From assembly GCA_900759325.1 (NCBI GenBank), contig CAAEUW010000055.1:1-10326 (forward strand): DNA of 10,326 bases, in the 5' to 3' direction. The stretch's first letter is position 1. Each line of letters opens with the position of its first letter. Below the pieces are notes generated by a model. That model searched no databases, had not been told where the DNA came from, and saw only the letters and a program-made list of their open reading frames with translations. The position numbers and the translations under genes were made by a program. The DNA is from an uncultured Peptostreptococcus sp. (GTDB lineage Bacteria > Bacillota > Clostridia > Peptostreptococcales > Peptostreptococcaceae). Positions 6,045-10,326 of this stretch are shown here, one piece after another.

Positions 6045-6257
6045 TTATTTAATTTCCTTTAATTCAAAGCCCAGCTCTTCAACTGCTGCTTTTAACTGGT
6101 CGTCACTTACGCTGTCAGCTGCATCTATATCAGCATACTTACCTTCTAGGCTTATCTCTAATACCTCTACACCCTCTAAATCCTCTGTAAGTACATCGTT
6201 TAATCCCTTTACACAGTTAGCACAGTGCATACCTTCAACCATTAATCTCTTTTTCAT
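6045..6257 (-). CDS. CopZ/MerP-like heavy-metal-associated domain protein
   Basis: A 70-residue single-domain protein of the heavy-metal-associated (HMA) family. The binding loop is GMHCANC (9-15), with Cys12 and Cys15, followed by the usual ferredoxin-like fold and the closing ELGFELKEI. Such proteins bind Cu(I), or less often other soft metals, and hand them to P-type ATPases or regulators; none is visible here. The start at 6257 is chosen because GGAGGAG (6270-6264) sits 6 bases ahead. A longer 103-codon frame from 6356 would overlap the upstream gene and has no such site. The gap to the transglycosylase gene is 28 bases, and the operon terminator follows 10 bases after the stop. Metal identity is not decided by the sequence. 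Confidence 0.9.
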   Translation of the reverse strand: MKKRLMVEGMHCANCVKGLNDVLTEDLEGVEVLEISLEGKYADIDAADSVSDDQLKAAVEELGFELKEIK

Positions 6258-6285
6258 TTGTATCTCCTCCTTATAGGTCCAATAA

Positions 6286-6828
6286 TTATCTATATAAGGC
6301 CTTGTACCTTTTGTAATTATCCAAAACCTTCTCTGTATACTTGGATGTTTCTGCAAAAGGTATATTGGCTAAGTTCCTACCATCCTTACTATAATCAGTA
6401 GACTTCAACCACTTCTTTACATTACCAGAGCCCCCATTATAGGCTGCGATAATGAGCTTGTAATTACCCTTGAATTCCTTCTGTAGCTTACCCAGGTACC
6501 AGACGCCTATATTAATATTGGTTTCAGGATCATATATGTCTATACTTCCAAGCCCAAGCTCTTCTCGTCCCCAATCAGCAGTAATATCTGTGATCTGCAT
6601 TAGACCCTTGGCATTTTTAGAAGAAATAGCTCTTCTATGAAACTTACTCTCAGTTTTTATTATACTATAAACCAGGTATTTATCAACACCATATTCAGAA
6701 GAATATTTCTCGACATATTGAGAATACTTGGTAGGATAAAATATTTTTTCTATATTTTCACGGTTTATTAGGGCGAGTATAAGCACTATAAATACAAGTA
6801 TTAGGGCAAGCAAACCCCTATTAACCAT
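6286..6828 (-). CDS. Membrane-anchored SLT-type lytic transglycosylase
   Basis: A 180-residue protein with an N-terminal membrane anchor (about 5-21) and an extracytoplasmic soluble lytic transglycosylase (SLT) domain. The catalytic Glu is Glu60 in IIKTESKF. The other family motifs are GLMQIT (75-80), NINIGVWYLGKL (104-115), AAYNGG (128-133) and FAETSKYTEKVL near the end. The family cleaves the MurNAc-GlcNAc bond of peptidoglycan, forming a 1,6-anhydro product. I take ATG 6828, which has AAGGA just upstream and lies one base after the coaE stop. A longer reading from GTG 6852 would overlap coaE by 23 bases and put charged residues before the anchor. The upstream neighbour is coaE and the downstream neighbour the HMA gene, in one operon. 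Confidence 0.9.
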   Translation of the reverse strand: MVNRGLLALILVFIVLILALINRENIEKIFYPTKYSQYVEKYSSEYGVDKYLVYSIIKTESKFHRRAISSKNAKGLMQITDITADWGREELGLGSIDIYDPETNINIGVWYLGKLQKEFKGNYKLIIAAYNGGSGNVKKWLKSTDYSKDGRNLANIPFAETSKYTEKVLDNYKRYKALYR

Positions 6829-6829
6829 T

Positions 6830-7435
6830 TTATTCCTTAATTTCACCTTCACACTTCCACTTTCTAATTTCTTTTATTAACTTTTCAACCTCATTTTCTA
6901 GCACCTCTAAATCACCAGAGTTATCAATAAGGTAGTCTGCCATTTTTTTCTTGTCTTCCTGGCTCATCTGACTCCTTATCCTCTTTAGGGCATCCTCCGA
7001 AGATATGGAATCCCTCTTCATTAGTCGGTCTAGCTGGACCTTTTCATTACAGTAGACAAGGACCACCTTGTCAGCCAAGGAATCAAACTTGGCCTCCAAA
7101 AGAAGGGCCGCATCTATGACGACAAGATCTCTGTCCCTATTTCTTTCTAGGGATTGGCAGACCAATTCATATATTTTCTTATGTGAAATCCTATTTAGGT
7201 CTTCAAGCCTAGCCTTGTCTGAAAAAACTATTCCAGCTAGAACCCTTCTATCTACCCTTCCATTAACAAGGGCCTCTGGGAAGCTAAGCTTCATTTCCTC
7301 CAGGACATCATCATATTCGTATATTTCCCTCGATAGGAGGTCCGCATCTACTATGATGGCACCTCTTGATGCTAGCATCTTTGAAACACTACTCTTGCCA
7401 CAGCTAATATTTCCAGTCAAGCCCATTACAAACAT
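6830..7435 (-). CDS. coaE: Dephospho-CoA kinase
   Basis: CoaE (201 residues, family-typical) phosphorylates the ribose 3'-OH of dephospho-CoA with ATP, the last step of coenzyme A synthesis, in the cytoplasm. The Walker A loop is GLTGNISCGKSS (5-16) with Lys14 and Ser15. IIVDADLLSREI (27-38) holds the conserved Asp pair. VVIDAALLLE (105-114) corresponds to the substrate-binding D-x-PLLxE segment, with Ala110 in place of the usual Pro. RLMKRD (137-142) and RIRSQMSQEDK (152-162) form the lid and adenine-side region, and YLIDNSG (168-174) is the usual C-terminal motif. ATG at 7435 has AGGTGA just upstream, overlapping the polA stop; the gap to polA is 8 bases. The polA-coaE pair is common in Firmicutes. 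Confidence 0.96.
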   Translation of the reverse strand: MFVMGLTGNISCGKSSVSKMLASRGAIIVDADLLSREIYEYDDVLEEMKLSFPEALVNGRVDRRVLAGIVFSDKARLEDLNRISHKKIYELVCQSLERNRDRDLVVIDAALLLEAKFDSLADKVVLVYCNEKVQLDRLMKRDSISSEDALKRIRSQMSQEDKKKMADYLIDNSGDLEVLENEVEKLIKEIRKWKCEGEIKE

Positions 7436-7443
7436 ACTGTCAC

Positions 7444-10086
7444 CTACTTAGTCTCATACCATGACTTGCCTATATTTAAGTCAACCTTCAAATCAACCTT
7501 AAGGTTTACTGCGTTTTCCATTTCTTCCCTAAGTAAGACTTCAACCTGGTCTAGCTCATCCCCTGTAGCCTCCACTATCAACTCATCGTGTACCTGGAGG
7601 ATAAGCCTTGATTTTAGACCCTGTTCCTTTAGCCTGTTGTATACATTTACCATGGCAATCTTTATGATGTCGGCTGCGCTACCCTGTATTGGGGCATTCA
7701 TCGCAGCCCTCTTACCCCTATTTTTCTCCACAAAGTTACTAGACTTGATCTCAGGTATATACCTGCGCCTATTAAACATGGTTGTAGAATAGCCCTTTTC
7801 TTCTGCATCTGAAACTATATGGTCCATGAAGGCCTTGATGGTTTCATACTTATTGAAATAGCTTTCTATATATTCCTTGGCCTTTTTTTGACTTATATTA
7901 AGGTCCTGGGCAAGCCCAAAATCACTTTTACCGTATATTATACCGAAGTTTACTGCCTTGGCAGCAGACCTCAATTCCGGTGTCACCTGATCAAAATCTA
8001 CATTAAAAACCTGTGATGCCGTCTTCCTATGGATGTCTTCACCACTATTGAAGGCCTCAATCATATGAGGGTCCTGACTCATATGGGCCAAAACTCTCAG
8101 CTCTACCTGAGAATAGTCGGCATCCACTAGACTCATAGAGTCATCGGCAATAAAAACCTTTCTGATCTGCCTACCCATATCCGTTTTTACAGGTATATTC
8201 TGCATGTTAGGATCTGTAGAGGATATTCTTCCCGTAGTAGTTATAGTTTGGTTGAAGGATGAATGTATCCTTCCATCCTTTTCATTAACCAAGGCCTCAA
8301 TACCATCTACATAGGTAGACTTAAGCTTTACTACAGACCTATATTCTGTAATCATATCTATTATCTCGTGCTTGTCTCTCAGCTTTTCCAATACCTCTGC
8401 ATTTGTAGAATAGCCTGTCTTAGTCTTCTTTATTACAGGTAGACCCAGCTTTTCAAATAGGATCTGGCCTAGCTGCTTTGGTGAGTTTACATTAAAGTCT
8501 TCACCTGCAAGTTCATGTATATTTTTTTCTGTTTTTTCTATTATTTCATCAAAATCTGTGGCTAGGCTAGATAGGATTCCCTTGTCTACACATATACCAC
8601 TGTATTCCATCTCGGCCAAGACCTCCACCAGTGGCATTTCCACATCATAAAAAAGCATAGTCAGTTGGTCTTCATCAATTATCTTCTTCATCTTGGGGTA
8701 GGCTCCCATAATAGTTGAAAGCATACCTCCTACATACTGGTCCAACCTTTCAAGCTCAACCCTGTCATAGCTAAGAGCCTTGGCCCCCTTGCCCAATAGG
8801 TCTTCCTTAGACATTATAGTCTTGTAGATATACTTACTTGAAATACTATCTATATCATATGATGTAGACGTCTTAGAGTCTATAACATATTCAGCTATAG
8901 CTATATCAAAGGCTATATTCCTAAGGTCTATACCATATGGCTTAAGGGCCACATAGTCTGCTTTCATTTCATAACCTATCTTCTCTATTTCTTCGGCCTC
9001 TAAAATAGGCTTCAGTCTTGCTATATCATCACCATGAACCCTATAAATCTTGTCACTTTCTAGACTCAAATATGTCATATATATGGCCTTGTCAAGTATA
9101 TTTTCCTCAGCCCTAAATATCTTCATATATAGGTGTCCCTTGTCCTTGGCCTGGTCGATAAAGCCATCGAAGTCAGTCAATTGACATATGTCTATATCAA
9201 GTTCTTGGTCCTCCTGACCAACTAGGTCATTTAGCCTTGCGATCAGGCTATTAAATTTTAGGTCCTGGAAAGTTTTTACTAAATCCTCCATAGAGAAATC
9301 ACCAAAGGCCATCTGGTCTAGTGAATAGTCTAAAGGCACTTCCCTAAATATAGTAGCAAGGTCCTTGCTCATTAGGGCAGACTCCATATTCTCCTCTACC
9401 TTTTTCTTTTGAGCTCCCTTTAGCTTGTCGACATTATCTAGGACCCCCTGGACAGTCTTATACTCAAGTAGGAGCTTTATACCAGTCTTTTCACCAATAC
9501 CAGGTATACCCGGTATATTATCAGACTTGTCACCCATTAAACCCTTAAGGTCTATAAACTGGTCAGGTGTTAGCGAGTATCTTTCCATAACAGCCTTAGC
9601 ATCATATTCTTCAACCTCGCCTACACCCTTCTTTGTGATTAGTACTCTTGTTTTTTCTGAGGCTAGCTGTATAGCATCCCTGTCTCCAGTAACTATATAG
9701 ACCTCGTAGCCCTCTTTTTCAGCATCCAAAGATAGGGTACCAAGTATGTCATCCGCTTCGTAACCCTCTATTTCCTGCCTATCTATATTCATCTTGTCTA
9801 AGACATCCTTTAGGGGTTGTAGCTGCATAGCCAACTCTCCCGGCATCTTTTTCCTGCCCGCCTTATATTCCGTATAGGACTTATGTCTAAAGGTAGGTGC
9901 CTTCATATCAAAGGCCACAGATATATGACTTGGTTCATAATTCTTTATCATTTTAAATAGCATAGTCAAAAAACCATATATAGCATTAGTATGCAGGCCT
10001 TGACCATTATCCATTGGTGGCAGGGCAAAAAATGCCCTATTTATTATTGAATTACCATCGATTAAAAGTAATCTATTCTTCTTCAT
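7444..10086 (-). CDS. polA: DNA polymerase I (proofreading domain degenerate)
   Basis: PolA (880 residues) fills gaps and removes primers in replication and repair. The 5'-3' nuclease (about 1-290) keeps all nine expected metal ligands: Asp10, Asp60, Glu110, Asp112, Asp113, Asp135, Asp137, Asp186 and Asp189, plus IPGIPGIGEKTG. The middle domain (about 300-465) keeps the fold but lacks the D-x-E of ExoI and the Y-x3-D of ExoIII, so 3'-5' proofreading is presumably absent, as in Bacillus PolA. The polymerase has motif A DADYSQVELR (Asp657), motif B R706...K710...F714...Y718 and motif C VHDE (832-835, Asp834). Phe714 is the residue linked to discrimination against dideoxynucleotides. ATG 10086 follows GAGAGGAG (10105-10098). 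It is first in the operon with coaE, slt and the HMA gene. Confidence 0.98.
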   Translation of the reverse strand: MKKNRLLLIDGNSIINRAFFALPPMDNGQGLHTNAIYGFLTMLFKMIKNYEPSHISVAFDMKAPTFRHKSYTEYKAGRKKMPGELAMQLQPLKDVLDKMNIDRQEIEGYEADDILGTLSLDAEKEGYEVYIVTGDRDAIQLASEKTRVLITKKGVGEVEEYDAKAVMERYSLTPDQFIDLKGLMGDKSDNIPGIPGIGEKTGIKLLLEYKTVQGVLDNVDKLKGAQKKKVEENMESALMSKDLATIFREVPLDYSLDQMAFGDFSMEDLVKTFQDLKFNSLIARLNDLVGQEDQELDIDICQLTDFDGFIDQAKDKGHLYMKIFRAEENILDKAIYMTYLSLESDKIYRVHGDDIARLKPILEAEEIEKIGYEMKADYVALKPYGIDLRNIAFDIAIAEYVIDSKTSTSYDIDSISSKYIYKTIMSKEDLLGKGAKALSYDRVELERLDQYVGGMLSTIMGAYPKMKKIIDEDQLTMLFYDVEMPLVEVLAEMEYSGICVDKGILSSLATDFDEIIEKTEKNIHELAGEDFNVNSPKQLGQILFEKLGLPVIKKTKTGYSTNAEVLEKLRDKHEIIDMITEYRSVVKLKSTYVDGIEALVNEKDGRIHSSFNQTITTTGRISSTDPNMQNIPVKTDMGRQIRKVFIADDSMSLVDADYSQVELRVLAHMSQDPHMIEAFNSGEDIHRKTASQVFNVDFDQVTPELRSAAKAVNFGIIYGKSDFGLAQDLNISQKKAKEYIESYFNKYETIKAFMDHIVSDAEEKGYSTTMFNRRRYIPEIKSSNFVEKNRGKRAAMNAPIQGSAADIIKIAMVNVYNRLKEQGLKSRLILQVHDELIVEATGDELDQVEVLLREEMENAVNLKVDLKVDLNIGKSWYETK

Positions 10087-10129
10087 AATATTAATCGCTC
10101 CTCTCTTTTGTACTAGACGACTAAATTAG

Positions 10130-10138
10130 ATTATACCA
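10130..10138 (-). promoter_or_regulatory. Extended -10 promoter of the polA operon
   Basis: The minus strand reads TGG-TATAAT (10138-10130), a consensus -10 with the TGn extension. No good -35 lies 16-18 bases upstream; that stretch is A/T only. Transcription would start near 10123, about 37 bases before the polA ATG. Confidence 0.65.
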
Positions 10139-10178
10139 TAAATAACTTATATATTTTTTATAATTTGGTTTTTTATTC

Positions 10179-10207
10179 TTGTTTTTATTTCTGTCATATG
10201 GTAAAAT
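10179..10207 (+). promoter_or_regulatory. Predicted promoter of the tRNA-Leu gene
   Basis: On the + strand, -35 TTGTTT (10179-10184), a 17-base spacer and -10 TAAAAT (10202-10207) preceded by TGG. It diverges from the polA promoter, and the start would be near 10214, some 30 bases before the tRNA. Confidence 0.6.
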
Positions 10208-10218
10208 ACTCTATGTAC

Positions 10219-10241
10219 TGAAGTCAAACCATTTGACCTCA
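10219..10241 (+). repeat. Short palindrome just upstream of tRNA-Leu
   Basis: TGA-A-GTCAAA, loop CCA, TTTGAC-C-TCA: nine pairs with one A/C mismatch around a 3-base loop, ending three bases before the tRNA 5' end. In the precursor RNA it would form a leader hairpin beside the RNase P cut site. Confidence 0.6.
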
Positions 10242-10244
10242 TAA

Positions 10245-10326
10245 GCCGCTGTGGCGGAATTGGCAGACGCACAGGACTCAAAATCCTGCGGTAGCAATAT
10301 CGTGCCGGTTCGACCCCGGCCAGCGG
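10245..10326 (+). tRNA. tRNA-Leu(CAA), 3' end cut by window edge
   Basis: A class II tRNA. The acceptor arm GCCGCTG pairs with CAGCGG plus a C just outside the window. The D-arm region is GGCGGAATTGGCAGACGC. The anticodon stem CAGGA/TCCTG has loop CTCAAAA, giving anticodon CAA (reads UUG). The long variable arm CGGTA-GCAA-TATCG is typical of leucine, and the T arm is GCCGG-TTCGACC-CCGGC. All arms pair. Base 72, the discriminator base and any encoded CCA lie beyond position 10326. Confidence 0.96.

Noticed and set aside
6258..6356. N-terminal 33-codon extension of the metal-binding protein
   Set aside because: It overlaps the transglycosylase gene out of frame, does not resemble an HMA domain, and the strong GGAGGAG site points to the ATG at 6257.
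6829..6852. GTG start at 6852 for the lytic transglycosylase
   Set aside because: The ATG at 6828 has a better ribosome site, sits one base after the coaE stop and gives a cleaner membrane anchor; the GTG remains possible.
7068..7451. Plus-strand open frame of 127 codons over coaE
   Set aside because: It is antisense to a well-supported gene, Ser/Leu/Thr-rich as expected of a shadow, and has no family motif.

Overview
The window reads as chromosomal DNA from a low-GC, Gram-positive anaerobe. The gene order polA-coaE-lytic transglycosylase, then a SH3/NlpC-P60 wall hydrolase, then rnfCDGEA matches, from memory, the order around polA, cwlA and rnf in Clostridioides difficile. The AT-rich spacers, AGG/AGA arginine codons and GGAGG-type ribosome sites fit the same group. 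I infer a member of the Peptostreptococcaceae, possibly Peptostreptococcus; the genus is a guess. I see no insertion sequence, phage gene, CRISPR array or defence island.

Right edge: a tRNA-Leu(CAA) on the + strand, cut by the window end 1-2 bases before its 3' end, diverges from a minus-strand operon polA-coaE-slt-hma (10086 to 6045). That operon covers DNA polymerase I, dephospho-CoA kinase, a membrane-anchored lytic transglycosylase and a 70-residue CopZ-like metal-binding protein. It ends at a strong hairpin terminator (6004-6035).

Middle: about 600 bases without an intact gene (5443-6044) hold a short membrane-protein-like reading frame without a ribosome site, probably a relic. They also hold the promoter region of the secreted NlpC/P60 hydrolase (5442-4033). 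This region carries two exact matches to the WalR box (TGTWAH-N5-TGTWAH), two near matches (one over the -35 element) and a 12-bp perfect hairpin in the leader. WalRK controls wall hydrolases in other Firmicutes, so this is the most informative regulatory signal in the window. The hydrolase gene ends at its own terminator (3967-3999).

Left: after an AT-rich spacer with an extended -10 promoter, the rnf operon runs leftward as rnfC, rnfD, rnfG, rnfE and the first 20 codons of rnfA. RnfA has a TTG start at 62 and was found by reading the edge directly. The complex moves electrons from reduced ferredoxin to NAD+ and pumps H+ or Na+; rnfB presumably lies beyond the left edge.

The protein-coding content is mainly conserved housekeeping and energy metabolism. 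The unusual material is in the non-coding region ahead of the wall hydrolase.
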